Shown: positions 8,294 to 18,003, counted from the first letter of the stretch. The stretch is DNA of 64,000 nt from Rhizosphaericola mali (GCF_004337365.2 NZ_CP044016.1:2108001-2172000), one strand, 5' to 3'. The notes: generated from the sequence alone by a model not told the origin. Numbers and translations: made by a program.

Positions 8294-9745
8294 ATGCAAT
8301 TAAATATAGAAAATATTGATTCTTTGAAGAATGCACATGTAATTCTTCCCACTAAAGAATCTTTCCAATATCCTGAAAAGGTTTTACAGTTTGGAACAGG
8401 TGTACTATTGAGAGGATTGCCTGATTACTATATAAATAAGGCAAATCAATCTGGATTTTTTAAAGGTAGAATAGTAGTAGTGAAATCTACGAATTCTGGA
8501 GGAGCCGATGCTTTTTCCGAACAAGATAGTTTGTATAGTGTTTGCGTACGAGGCACCGTCGATGGAACTTTAGTTGAGGAAGATATCATAAACAATAGTA
8601 TTAGTCGTGTTATCAACGCCAATACTGAATGGAACAAGATACTGGAAACAGCTTCGAATAAGGATTTACGAATTATTATTTCCAATACGACAGAGGTGGG
8701 TATTGTCGATAGTGACGATAAAATAATGGATGCACCTCCTGCTAGTTTTCCAGGTAAAATATTGGCAATTCTATACAAACGTTTTGAAGTTTCCCCCGAA
8801 AATGGTTTTGTGATTCTACCGACAGAATTAATTTCCAACAATGGTGAAACACTAAAAAAAATAGTTGTCAATTTGGCTAAGAAAAATAATTTAGGTTCAG
8901 AGTTCGTTGACTGGATTATAACTAGAAATCATTTTTGCAATACGCTTGTTGACCGAATTGTGCCAGGCGCATATAACAACGAAAATCTGTCTTATGACGA
9001 TAAATTGATGATTATGGCTGAGCCATTCGGACTATGGGCAATCGAAAGTAAGGAAGAAGAAGTAAAACAAATATTGGAATTCGCAACGATTGACAAAGGT
9101 ATTGTCATCACACCTTCTATTGAGAAATTCAAGGAGATCAAACTGCGTTTACTGAATGGCTCTCACACCTTGACCTGTGCTCTTTCCATATTATCAGGAT
9201 TTGAAACAGTGAAACAATCGATGCAAAATGAGACATTTTACCAATTAGTAAAAACTCTATTATTAGAAGAAATAGGACCAGCTATTCAATCAGACACCAT
9301 TTCTGAAAATGATATTACAAATTTTAGCAATAGTATCCTTGATCGTTTTAGCAATCCTTTTTTGGAACATAAATGGTTATCCATTGCCACGAATTATACA
9401 GAAAAATTCAAACTAAGGTGCATTCCTATTTTGGATAAATGGTATAACAAATATCAATCGATTCCGCAATTTTTTTCTTTGGGACTCGCTGCATATTTAC
9501 AACTTTTGTCGTCAGATATAGATATTTCAGATAAGTCGCAAAATACCATTCGGGAACTATGGAAATCTTCCTCTAATCCGATAAATGCGATTTTAAAAGA
9601 AACTTCTTTCTGGGGTCAGGATTTAACAATTTATGATGGTTTGGAAGAAAAATTAGCGTTTTACCTTGACAAAAATTTACAAAAAAACGCGATACAATAC
9701 ATGTCCGCGATTTTGAAAAACACAAATATTAGCGATGAAAAATAA
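8294..9745 (+). CDS. uxaB: Tagaturonate reductase
   Basis: A 483-residue cytoplasmic enzyme of the mannitol/altronate dehydrogenase family that reduces D-tagaturonate to D-altronate with NADH. Visible features are the N-terminal dinucleotide-binding segment (KVLQFGTGVLLRGLPDYYI), TRNHFCNTLVDRIVPG, and KLRLLNGSHTLTCALSILSG, whose Lys-Asn-His pattern is typical of the family's active site. Its end overlaps uxaA by 11 bp, suggesting translational coupling. Fructuronate reductase (UxuB) belongs to the same family and no separate uxuB is present here, so it may also reduce fructuronate. Confidence 0.92.
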   Translation: MQLNIENIDSLKNAHVILPTKESFQYPEKVLQFGTGVLLRGLPDYYINKANQSGFFKGRIVVVKSTNSGGADAFSEQDSLYSVCVRGTVDGTLVEEDIINNSISRVINANTEWNKILETASNKDLRIIISNTTEVGIVDSDDKIMDAPPASFPGKILAILYKRFEVSPENGFVILPTELISNNGETLKKIVVNLAKKNNLGSEFVDWIITRNHFCNTLVDRIVPGAYNNENLSYDDKLMIMAEPFGLWAIESKEEEVKQILEFATIDKGIVITPSIEKFKEIKLRLLNGSHTLTCALSILSGFETVKQSMQNETFYQLVKTLLLEEIGPAIQSDTISENDITNFSNSILDRFSNPFLEHKWLSIATNYTEKFKLRCIPILDKWYNKYQSIPQFFSLGLAAYLQLLSSDIDISDKSQNTIRELWKSSSNPINAILKETSFWGQDLTIYDGLEEKLAFYLDKNLQKNAIQYMSAILKNTNISDEK

Positions 9746-11384
9746 GGTTTTACAGATTGCGCCAAAAGATAATGTATTGGTTGCATTGCAAGATTTGAAA
9801 ATTGGAGAAGAGATTCTTTTCAATGGGGAGTCTTATCTCATTCAAGAAGAAATTCCTCCAAAGCATAAGTTTTTCATGCAGGACATGCAAGCAGGTGACG
9901 AGATATTTATGTATGGTGTTTTGGTTGGAAAAACCCAATATTTTGTGCCGAAAGGCGCCAGAATGAATACAGACAATACCAAACACGCAGCAGAACCTTT
10001 TCACTATAGAGCATCACATTATCATTGGACGCCACCAGATGTTTCTAAATATAAAGACCGCACTTTCAACGGTTATATACGTGAAGATGGTCGTGTAGGG
10101 ACAGCAAACTATTGGCTTTTTGTACCGACTGTTTTCTGTGAAAATCGCAATTTGGATATCATCAAAGAAGCGTTGTACAACGAATTGGGCTATGCTGTAA
10201 CGGAAAAATACAAATCCTTTACGCATCAATTGGTTAAGGCTTATAACGAACACGAGTCCTTATCAGCCATTGAAAATATTGACCTATCTCCTACTATTGA
10301 ACGCAAAAACCAACGTTTATTTAAGAATGTTGATGGCATCAAATTTTTGAACCATCAAGGTGGATGTGGCGGTACGCGCCAAGATGCGGGTACTTTGGGT
10401 AAATTATTGGCGGCTTACGCCGATCATCCAAATGTTGCGGGAATCACCGTTTTGAGTTTGGGTTGTCAAAATTTACAAGTGGCCGATTTTAAACAATATC
10501 TTACAGAGCGCAATCCAAATTTCAACAAACCACTTTATATATTCGAACAACAAACTGCCAAAAGCGAAGAAGAATTGATCAAAGAAGCCATCCTTAAAAC
10601 ATTCGAAGGTTTAATAGAAATCAATAAAATGGAACGTCAACCTGCAAGTTTGGATAAATTGGTTATTGGGGTAAAATGCGGAGGAAGTGATGGTTTCAGT
10701 GGCATTTCTGCGAATCCGTCTGTTGGTTATACTTCTGATCTTGTAACTGCACTCGGTGGAAAAATTTTGCTTGCAGAATTTCCGGAACTGTGTGGTGCCG
10801 AACAAAATCTAATCGATCGCACAGTCAATAAAGATTCAGCTGAAAAATTTATCCATTTGATGCGCACCTATAATAAAGCAGCGGAAAATGTAGGTTCGGG
10901 TTTTTACATGAATCCTTCTCCAGGTAATATAAAAGACGGCCTGATAACAGATGCGATTAAAAGTACTGGCGCGGCCAAAAAAGGTGGAACGTCTCCGGTT
11001 GTTGATGTATTGGACTATACAGAACCAGCTACTAAACCAGGACTCAACTTAGTTTGCACACCTGGAAATGATGTTGAAGCAACTACAGGAAAAACAGCAA
11101 GCGGAGCCACTTTAATTCTATTCACAACCGGATTAGGTACACCTACTGGAAATCCTATTTGCCCAGTTATAAAAGTTTCTACTAATAATGCATTGGCACA
11201 ACGCATGTCGGACATCATTGACATCAATACAGGATCAGTCATCGATGGCGACAAGACTATAGAACAAATGGGAGAAGACATATTGGAATATTGTATCAAA
11301 GCAGCGAGTGGAGAAGTAATTCCTAAAGCTGTGTTGCTCAACCAAGACGATTTCATTCCATGGAAAAGAGGCGTTAGTTTATAA
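9735..11384 (+). CDS. uxaA: Altronate dehydratase
   Basis: A 549-residue enzyme of the UxaA/altronate hydrolase family that dehydrates D-altronate to 2-keto-3-deoxygluconate. It has an N-terminal SAF-type domain (about residues 1-100), then the catalytic part with FLNHQGGCGG, SLGCQN, GVKCGGSDGFSGISANP and ELCGAEQ. The conserved cysteines and the GGSDxxSG motif are the family's metal-binding region. The length is normal for the fused form. Its ATG lies within the last codons of uxaB. Confidence 0.95.
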   Translation: MKNKVLQIAPKDNVLVALQDLKIGEEILFNGESYLIQEEIPPKHKFFMQDMQAGDEIFMYGVLVGKTQYFVPKGARMNTDNTKHAAEPFHYRASHYHWTPPDVSKYKDRTFNGYIREDGRVGTANYWLFVPTVFCENRNLDIIKEALYNELGYAVTEKYKSFTHQLVKAYNEHESLSAIENIDLSPTIERKNQRLFKNVDGIKFLNHQGGCGGTRQDAGTLGKLLAAYADHPNVAGITVLSLGCQNLQVADFKQYLTERNPNFNKPLYIFEQQTAKSEEELIKEAILKTFEGLIEINKMERQPASLDKLVIGVKCGGSDGFSGISANPSVGYTSDLVTALGGKILLAEFPELCGAEQNLIDRTVNKDSAEKFIHLMRTYNKAAENVGSGFYMNPSPGNIKDGLITDAIKSTGAAKKGGTSPVVDVLDYTEPATKPGLNLVCTPGNDVEATTGKTASGATLILFTTGLGTPTGNPICPVIKVSTNNALAQRMSDIIDINTGSVIDGDKTIEQMGEDILEYCIKAASGEVIPKAVLLNQDDFIPWKRGVSL

Positions 11385-11414
11385 TAAATTAGAAATTCAA
11401 AGATTGATTAAAAT

Positions 11415-12824
11415 ATGAAAGCATTTTTAGACGACAATTTTTTATTGCAAAATAAAACAGCAGAAAAACTATACCATGACTATGCAAAGTCACTACCAAT
11501 TATAGACTATCATAATCACTTAATACCCGATCAAGTTGCAAACAATAAACAGTTTGACAACATTACACAAGTTTGGCTATATGGCGATCATTATAAATGG
11601 AGGGCGATGCGTACAAATGGCGTATCCGAAAAATTTATCACAGGGAATACAACGGATTTCGAAAAATTTGAAAAGTGGGCAGAAACAGTTCCTTACACAT
11701 TAAGAAATCCTTTGTATCATTGGACGCATTTGGAATTGCAACGTTATTTTGGCATTACGGATTTACTTTCTAAAAAAACAGCAAAATCCATTTATGATGA
11801 AAGTTTGGCCAAACTACAAACGCCTGAGTATGCTGTGCATGGACTTTTGAATAAAATGAATGTCGAAGTTATTTGTACAACGGATGATCCTATTGATAAT
11901 TTGGAATATCATCAACAGTTCAAATCTAGTCCTAGCGTAGGTTTCAAAATGCTTCCTGCTTTTCGCCCAGACAAAGCAATGGACAGTGACAATATCACTG
12001 TTTTCAATAGTTATATTGACAAATTAGCAACTGTAGTAAATAAGGAAATCTCTGACTTACAAACATATTTAGATGCATTAAAATCACGTCATGATTATTT
12101 TGCAGAAAATGGTTGTAAAGTTTCGGATCATGGTTTGAATAGTATCGACGCAGAAGATTTCACATTCGAACAAGTGGCTGCTATTTTCCAAAAAATTAGA
12201 AAAGGAGCATCTATAGAAGCAAAGGAAAGTAAAATATTCAAATCTGCCATGTTGATTTGGTTTGCACAGTGGGACCACGAAAAAGGCTGGGTACAACAAT
12301 ATCACTTAGGAGCTTTACGCAACAACAATACGAGAATGTTGAAGCAATTAGGACCTGATACAGGCTGGGATTCTATTGGTGATTATTCTCAAGCGCAAGC
12401 ATTGTCCAAATTCCTCAACAAATTAGATTCTGAAGATAAATTAGCCAAAACCATTATTTATAATCTCAACCCAGCAGATAACGAAATCATTGCCACAATG
12501 GTGGGCAATTTCAATGATGGTTCGGTGGCAGGAAAGGTACAATTTGGCTCAGCGTGGTGGTTTTTGGACCAAAAAGATGGCATGACTAAGCAGATCAATG
12601 CATTATCCAATATGGGATTGCTTAGTCGTATGGTGGGGATGTTAACAGACTCACGCAGTTTTCTTTCTTTTCCCAGACACGAGTATTTCAGACGATTGAT
12701 CTGTAATCTATTCGGAGAAGATGTAGAAAATGGAGAACTTCCCAATGATATAGAATGGATTGGCAAAATAGTTCAAGATATTAGTTACTATAATGCTAAA
12801 AATTACTTTAATTTTAGTTCCTAA
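11415..12824 (+). CDS. uxaC: Uronate (glucuronate/galacturonate) isomerase
   Basis: A 469-residue enzyme of the amidohydrolase superfamily that isomerises D-galacturonate to D-tagaturonate and D-glucuronate to D-fructuronate. Typical motifs are LPIIDYHNHLIPDQVA near residue 30 (metal-binding His-x-His), YHWTHLELQRYFGI, VEVICTTDDPIDNL, and WWFLDQKDGMTKQINALSNMG near the C-terminus. It is co-directional with uxaBA and feeds both the altronate and mannonate branches encoded in this locus. Confidence 0.95.
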   Translation: MKAFLDDNFLLQNKTAEKLYHDYAKSLPIIDYHNHLIPDQVANNKQFDNITQVWLYGDHYKWRAMRTNGVSEKFITGNTTDFEKFEKWAETVPYTLRNPLYHWTHLELQRYFGITDLLSKKTAKSIYDESLAKLQTPEYAVHGLLNKMNVEVICTTDDPIDNLEYHQQFKSSPSVGFKMLPAFRPDKAMDSDNITVFNSYIDKLATVVNKEISDLQTYLDALKSRHDYFAENGCKVSDHGLNSIDAEDFTFEQVAAIFQKIRKGASIEAKESKIFKSAMLIWFAQWDHEKGWVQQYHLGALRNNNTRMLKQLGPDTGWDSIGDYSQAQALSKFLNKLDSEDKLAKTIIYNLNPADNEIIATMVGNFNDGSVAGKVQFGSAWWFLDQKDGMTKQINALSNMGLLSRMVGMLTDSRSFLSFPRHEYFRRLICNLFGEDVENGELPNDIEWIGKIVQDISYYNAKNYFNFSS

Positions 12825-12841
12825 AATACGATTCTATTCAT

Positions 12842-13867
12842 ATGAAAAAAAACAAAGTACTCAGTTTTGGCGAACTGCTGCTAAGAATCGGTCTTGATGC
12901 TGAAGGCGAATGGTTGGAGAGTAATACGCTTCCCTTTTACCTTGGCGGAGCTGAACTTAATGTAGCTACAGCATTGGCCTTATGGGATATACCCTCAGCT
13001 TATCTTTCTGTCATCCCAGACAACGAAATGAGCCATCAGATAATTAAAGATCTGAAAAAAAAGAAAATCGACACTTCAAGAATGATTTTGGATGGTGAGC
13101 GTCTTGGTATTTATTATTTGGCAAAAGGCAAAGATCTGAAAAATTCTGGAGTTATATACGACAGAGCTAATTCTTCCTATGCGAACATGCAAAGAAATAG
13201 GATCGATTGGGAAAAGATTTTTGAAGATGTCAGTTGGTTTCATTTCAGTGCCATATGTCCAGCATTAAATCAGAATGTAGCGGATATCTGTTTGGAAGCG
13301 GTAAAATTTGCGTCACAAAAAGACATTTTTATCTCGTTGGATCTAAACTATCGTTCCAAACTATGGAAATATGGAAAAGATCCTAAAGAAGTAATGCCGA
13401 AACTCGCTGAATATTGCAATTTAATCATGGGAAATATCTGGGCGGCAAATCAAATGTTAGGCACTAGATTGGACGATATTTTTTCCAATAAAAATATTTA
13501 TACCCAAGAGCAGTTACTTCAGCAATCCGCATATACATCAAAAGAAATCATAGATACCTTTCAGAAATGTACGATTATCGCCAATACTTTTCGTTTTGAC
13601 AATAAGGATGGAATCCATTATTATAGTTCGCTATACTCCAAGAACGAATTGAAAGTTTCTGCTAATTGGGAAAAAGAAGAAGTCTATAACAGAGTGGGAA
13701 GTGGAGACTGCTTTATGGCAGGACTGATCTATGGTTACTATAATAATTTATCCGAAGATGACATACTTGCCTTTGCAACAGCCGCGGCTGTGGATAAATT
13801 AGACATTTCGGGAGACGCTACAACATCAACCGTTGCACAAATAAAATCAAAAATATTAAATAAATAA
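12842..13867 (+). CDS. kdgK: 2-keto-3-deoxygluconate kinase (PfkB family)
   Basis: A 341-residue PfkB-type sugar kinase. The N-terminal FGELLLRIG and FYLGGAELNVATALA segments bind the sugar, and RVGSGDCFMAGLIYGYY near the C-terminus contains the ATP-binding GxGD anion hole with the catalytic Asp. It phosphorylates KDG made by UxaA or UxuA to KDPG. It sits 9 bp before the aldolase gene that uses its product. Confidence 0.92.
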   Translation: MKKNKVLSFGELLLRIGLDAEGEWLESNTLPFYLGGAELNVATALALWDIPSAYLSVIPDNEMSHQIIKDLKKKKIDTSRMILDGERLGIYYLAKGKDLKNSGVIYDRANSSYANMQRNRIDWEKIFEDVSWFHFSAICPALNQNVADICLEAVKFASQKDIFISLDLNYRSKLWKYGKDPKEVMPKLAEYCNLIMGNIWAANQMLGTRLDDIFSNKNIYTQEQLLQQSAYTSKEIIDTFQKCTIIANTFRFDNKDGIHYYSSLYSKNELKVSANWEKEEVYNRVGSGDCFMAGLIYGYYNNLSEDDILAFATAAAVDKLDISGDATTSTVAQIKSKILNK

Positions 13868-13876
13868 TTACTAAAA

Positions 13877-14536
13877 ATGAATGGAGATATTATTGTAAAT
13901 GCCATTATTAAACAAGGAATGCTTCCTTTGTTCTACCATGATAATGAAGAAATAAGTATAGATATCGTAAGAACCTTATACAAAGAAGGTGTCAGGATTA
14001 TTGAATACACAAATCGAGGCAGATCAGCGTTATCCAATTTTAAAAAACTGAAAGAAGTTCGTGACCAAGAGATGAAAGATCTTTACTTAGGCATAGGAAC
14101 TATAAAAGTCAGATCAGAAGCAGAAAGCTATATTGAAGCCGGCGCAGATTTTATAGTTGCTCCAATCATAAATCCTGTTGTCGCAACTATTGCCGCTAAC
14201 AACAATGTACCTTGGATCCCAGGCTGCATGACACCATCGGAAATCAATGAAGCACAAAACTATCAAGCAAAATTGATCAAGATCTTTCCAGCAAATATTT
14301 TGGGGCCAGAATTTATTTCTTCTATTAAAGAACTATTTCCTGGACAGCTATTCATGCCTACAGGTGGCGTTTCTATAGACGAAACAAATATCAAAACATG
14401 GTTTCAATCTGGAGTCTGTGCAGTTGGCATGGGTAGCAAACTTATCAGTAAAGATATACTGGAAAACAAAAATTACGAGGAACTAGCAACAATGACCAGA
14501 CTTACATTCAATATACTCTCAAAAACAAGGCCATAG
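13877..14536 (+). CDS. eda: KDPG/KHG aldolase
   Basis: A 219-residue class I aldolase of the Entner-Doudoroff pathway that splits KDPG to pyruvate and glyceraldehyde 3-phosphate. It has VRIIEYTNRGRSAL near residue 40, LGIGTIK, FIVAPIINPVV, IPGCMTPSEI and LIKIFPANILGP, where the lysine before FPA forms the Schiff base, then MPTGGV for phosphate binding. Together with kdgK it completes uronate breakdown to central metabolism. Confidence 0.93.
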   Translation: MNGDIIVNAIIKQGMLPLFYHDNEEISIDIVRTLYKEGVRIIEYTNRGRSALSNFKKLKEVRDQEMKDLYLGIGTIKVRSEAESYIEAGADFIVAPIINPVVATIAANNNVPWIPGCMTPSEINEAQNYQAKLIKIFPANILGPEFISSIKELFPGQLFMPTGGVSIDETNIKTWFQSGVCAVGMGSKLISKDILENKNYEELATMTRLTFNILSKTRP

Positions 14537-14589
14537 CAACCGACCGACTGCTTCCAAAAATGTTTTTTGTCTATTAAAAAATAATTGCC

Positions 14590-16050
14590 ATGAATGAATC
14601 AAACTCTAACGTAATAGATACAAAAAAATCAGGCTATCGTTGGACAATATGTACTTTATTGTTTTTTGCCACAACGATCAACTATCTGGATAGACAGGTT
14701 CTTTCATTGACATGGAAGGACTTTATCGTTCCTGAATTTCACTGGAATAACAATGACTATGGAACGATTACCGCCATATTCTCCATCGTGTATGCCATAT
14801 CAATGCTACTAGCAGGCAAATTTGTAGACAAACTCGACACTAAAAAAGGTTTTATTTGCGCTATTTCCATATGGTCAATTGGGGCCATTCTACACGCATT
14901 CTGTGGCATAGCTACATCTGGAATAATTGGTGGAAAATGGCTGGTTAGTTTTGAAAAAGCCAGAGAAGTTATCTCTGGTATACAAAATATTTCTAGGGTT
15001 ATTTCCGTCAGTGTAATCCTTTTTATTTTTGCCAGAATCGTCTTAGCGATTGGAGAAGCTGGGAATTTTCCCGCTGCGATCAAGGCTACAGCAGAGTATT
15101 TCCCTAAAAAAGATAGAGCGTTTGCTACTAGTATTTTCAATGCAGGGGCCACTGTAGGTGCATTAGCCGCGCCACTAAGTATTCCATTTATTGCCAAAGC
15201 CTGGGGCTGGGAAATGTCATTCATTATCATTGGAGCATTGGGCTTTATATGGCTTTTCTTCTGGATTATTCTATATAACAAACCAAATTATCATCCAAAA
15301 GTCAATAAGGCTGAATTACTATACATACAGCAAGATGAGAATGAAATAAGCATTTCAGATGTCTTCACAAAAGAAATAACCAAAAAGAAAATATCCTTTA
15401 GTCAAGCATTTAAACATAAACAAACTTGGGCGTTTGCAATTGGAAAATTCATGACAGATGGTGTGTGGTGGTTCTTCCTATTTTGGACACCAGCCTATTT
15501 GAGTTCTGTTTATCATTTAGATTCAACCCATAGTGCACCTCAGATTTTCACATTGTATTTAATCACGTTATTGTCCATAATCGGAGGATGGTTACCTACG
15601 TTCTTTGTAGAAAAAAAGAAAATGGATCCTTATACAGGAAGAATGAAAGCCATGTTAATATTTGCTTTCTTTCCATTGTTAACATTATTAGCACAGCCCT
15701 TAGGTAAATATTCTGTGTGGTTACCTGTGATCATAATCGGCATTGCAGGAGCCGCACATCAAGCGTGGTCCGCCAATATATTTTCCACTATTGGAGATAT
15801 GTTTCCCAAATCAGCCATTGGCACAATTACTGGAATTGGAGGCATGGCTGGAGGTTTAGGATCATTCATTATAAATAAAGGCTCTGGTCAATTGTTTGAT
15901 TACGCAGAAAAAAACCAGATGGAATTTTTGGGCTTCAAGGGTATCGAAGCAGGATATTTCATCATATTTGCTATTTGTGCAGTATCCTATCTGATTGGAT
16001 GGTCTATTATGAAATGCTTGGTTCCAAAAATGCGGCTCATTTATTTATAG
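14590..16050 (+). CDS. exuT: Hexuronate transporter, MFS anion:cation symporter type
   Basis: A 486-residue inner-membrane transporter of the major facilitator superfamily, close to the ExuT/GudP group. The first helix segment contains WTICTLLFFATTINYLDRQ, with the NYLDRQ signature, and later segments include ARIVLAIGEAGNFPAAIK and WWFFLFWTPAYLSS. About twelve membrane segments can be counted. It probably imports galacturonate or glucuronate with protons. Its place between eda and uxuA supports the substrate. The symbol is assigned by family resemblance. Confidence 0.88.
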   Translation: MNESNSNVIDTKKSGYRWTICTLLFFATTINYLDRQVLSLTWKDFIVPEFHWNNNDYGTITAIFSIVYAISMLLAGKFVDKLDTKKGFICAISIWSIGAILHAFCGIATSGIIGGKWLVSFEKAREVISGIQNISRVISVSVILFIFARIVLAIGEAGNFPAAIKATAEYFPKKDRAFATSIFNAGATVGALAAPLSIPFIAKAWGWEMSFIIIGALGFIWLFFWIILYNKPNYHPKVNKAELLYIQQDENEISISDVFTKEITKKKISFSQAFKHKQTWAFAIGKFMTDGVWWFFLFWTPAYLSSVYHLDSTHSAPQIFTLYLITLLSIIGGWLPTFFVEKKKMDPYTGRMKAMLIFAFFPLLTLLAQPLGKYSVWLPVIIIGIAGAAHQAWSANIFSTIGDMFPKSAIGTITGIGGMAGGLGSFIINKGSGQLFDYAEKNQMEFLGFKGIEAGYFIIFAICAVSYLIGWSIMKCLVPKMRLIYL

Positions 16051-16381
16051 AAGAAAGGTAAACTTCTATAAGATTTATTTATAAATGCTATAACACTAAA
16101 CTATGACAATTATAAAAACGCACTCCGCGTTCTTAGTTGGCAAAAAATTAAACCTTTATTGCACTATGCTTCCCATTCAATTTTTTGGAAAGAATTACCA
16201 AAATGCACTAAAGATATTATAGTCTATATTTTTTACATATTAACTTATAAAGTATTAACAAGAGTATTATTCTATAGTATTGCAAAACGACTATCACTTC
16301 TTTATTTGTAAATGGGTAGGTCTTTTATAGTTGATGGAGGATTAATAGCTTATAGTGGTGTGTAAATAAAAATTAATAAAA
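16051..16381. other. Intergenic gap before uxuA
   Basis: 331 bp without a convincing gene. The longest reading stretch is a 39-codon frame from about 16,103 with no family resemblance. The gap separates uxuA from the main operon, so uxuA may have its own promoter, but no clear -33/-7 pair was found. Confidence 0.5.
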
Positions 16382-17566
16382 ATGATTTATTTAATGAACC
16401 AGACAATGCGGTGGTATGGACCAAATGATCCAGTAAGCCTATCAGATATACGACAAGCTGGTTGTCAAGGGGTAGTTTCAGCACTGCACCATATCCCCAA
16501 TGGAGAAATATGGACGTTGGATGAAATTCAAAAAAGAAAAAAAATCATTGAAAATGAAGGACTTGAATGGAACGTAGTGGAAAGTCTACCAGTACATGAA
16601 GCAATTAAAACCCAAACGGAAGGTTTTCAAATCTATATTGATAATTACAAAATATCATTGCAAAATTTAGCCCATGCTGGCATTAAAGTTATTACATATA
16701 ATTTCATGCCGATATTAGACTGGACTCGAACAAACCTATCTTACTCGTTTGAAGACGGTAGCAAAGCGCTTCATTTTGATACTGCAGAAATTGTTGCATT
16801 TGATATGTTCATACTCAAACGACCAAATGCAGGGAATGATTACACAGAAGACGAGATAATAAGAGGCCAGAATATTTTCGATACCTATAGTGACGAACAA
16901 AAACTACAACTTCAAAATAATATTATTGCAGGACTTCCTGGAAGCGAAGAAAGCTTTACTCTTAAAGAATTCCAAAAAGCATTGGATAATTATCAAAATA
17001 TTGATATCCAAAAACTACAGAAACATTTAATTCATTTCCTAAATGCAATAACTCCACTATGCGATGATTTAAACCTTTTATTAGCCTTACACCCTGACGA
17101 TCCTCCATATCCGATCTTTGGACTACCTCGTATCGTAAGCACAGCCACACAAATACAAGTATTATTTGATTCCGTACCAAATAAAAGTAATGGCATATGC
17201 TTGTGTACAGGATCATTAGGAGTAAGGTTAGACAACAATATAGGGAAAATGATTGAACAGTTTGCTAATAGAATTAATTTTCTTCATTTAAGAAATATTC
17301 GATCCTCTCAATATAATAACTTCACAGAGTCGAACCATTTAGAGGGTAATATTAATATGTATGATATTGTAGAAAGAGTTTTTCATATCATGCAAAAACA
17401 GCAGAGAAGTATTCCTATGCGTCCTGACCATGGACACCAAATGCTTGATGATCTTAAAAAGAAAATTAATCCTGGTTATAGTGCAATAGGACGCTTACGC
17501 GGTCTAGCAGAATTAAGAGGTTTAGAATACGGCATTTCGAATAATTGGAAAAAAGATAATATATAA
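16382..17566 (+). CDS. uxuA: Mannonate dehydratase
   Basis: A 394-residue TIM-barrel enzyme of the UxuA family that dehydrates D-mannonate to KDG. Recognisable segments are MRWYGPNDPVSLSDIRQAGC at the start, ITYNFMPILDWTRT, LALHPDDPPYPIFGLPRIVS with metal-binding His/Asp residues, and SIPMRPDHGHQML near the C-terminus. With UxaC and a fructuronate reductase it forms the glucuronate branch. No uxuB is in the window. It is the last gene before the prophage, followed by a terminator. Confidence 0.94.
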   Translation: MIYLMNQTMRWYGPNDPVSLSDIRQAGCQGVVSALHHIPNGEIWTLDEIQKRKKIIENEGLEWNVVESLPVHEAIKTQTEGFQIYIDNYKISLQNLAHAGIKVITYNFMPILDWTRTNLSYSFEDGSKALHFDTAEIVAFDMFILKRPNAGNDYTEDEIIRGQNIFDTYSDEQKLQLQNNIIAGLPGSEESFTLKEFQKALDNYQNIDIQKLQKHLIHFLNAITPLCDDLNLLLALHPDDPPYPIFGLPRIVSTATQIQVLFDSVPNKSNGICLCTGSLGVRLDNNIGKMIEQFANRINFLHLRNIRSSQYNNFTESNHLEGNINMYDIVERVFHIMQKQQRSIPMRPDHGHQMLDDLKKKINPGYSAIGRLRGLAELRGLEYGISNNWKKDNI

Positions 17567-17793
17567 TGGTTACTTAATTGAGTATTATTAGTTAAAAGCG
17601 AAATTATTCCAGTCCATGTATAACTTAAATAGTCATTATGAAAAAGCTGACGCTTTAATTTATAATTTTTTCCAGAATGCAGGCATCTCTAAACAAATTA
17701 GATCTATCTAAAAATAATCACTTTCAACATACCATAAAATGGAATTTTAAATGTTAAAATTGCTTGTGTATCAAATTATGTGTAAATCAAAAA

Positions 17794-17829
17794 AGCAGCT
17801 ATGTATGCAAATACATAACTGCTTTTTTT
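17794..17829. terminator. Bidirectional intrinsic terminator between uxuA and the tRNA fragment
   Basis: A stem of AGCAG plus TATGTAT paired with ATACATA plus CTGCT (one C.A mismatch, loop GCAA), with a T run on the right and an A run on the left. It can end rightward transcription from uxuA and leftward transcription of the original tRNA-Lys. Confidence 0.85.
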
Positions 17830-17833
17830 CAAG

Positions 17834-17875
17834 TGTCCCCGTGGAGGCTCGAACTCCAGACCCACTGATTAAGAG
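17834..17875 (-). tRNA. 3' half of tRNA-Lys(CTT), left attachment site of the prophage
   Basis: Read leftward, this holds an anticodon loop CTCTTAA (anticodon CTT), the 3' anticodon strand TCAGT, variable loop GGGTC, T arm TGGAG-TTCGAGC-CTCCA, acceptor strand CGGGGAC and discriminator A. There is no 5' half: the expected ACTGA strand is replaced by unrelated DNA just right of 17,875, and no GTCCCCG acceptor strand follows. A tRNA cut at the anticodon loop beside a prophage is the normal product of integration into a tRNA 3' end. The rebuilt complete gene should lie at the other prophage end, outside the window. Confidence 0.8.
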
Positions 17876-17928
17876 AATCTTATGAGCTTCTACGAGGTTA
17901 TTAATAGTAATCTTATCTATTAATTATC

Positions 17929-18001
17929 AGCCGTTTATTAATATAGAAATAAATATATATAAGAACTTTTTTTGATGCTGTTAACGGCTGTGTTAACGGC
18001 T
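17929..18001. repeat. Repeated TAACGGCT sites, possible integrase or excisionase arm sites
   Basis: TGTTAACGGCT occurs twice as direct repeats with a 12-bp period (17979-17989 and 17991-18001), and an inverted relative, AGCCGTTTA, lies at 17929-17937. They fall between the tRNA break and the first prophage gene, where arm-type integrase or Xis sites are expected. Function is inferred from position. Confidence 0.5.
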
Positions 18002-18003
18002 AT

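Noticed and set aside
16103-16222. 39-codon frame in the gap before uxuA
   Set aside because: No start signal or family; codon pattern not convincing.
17876-18003. Completion of the tRNA-Lys inside the prophage end
   Set aside because: No ACTGA strand, D arm or GTCCCCG acceptor strand follows the anticodon loop, so only a 3' fragment is present.
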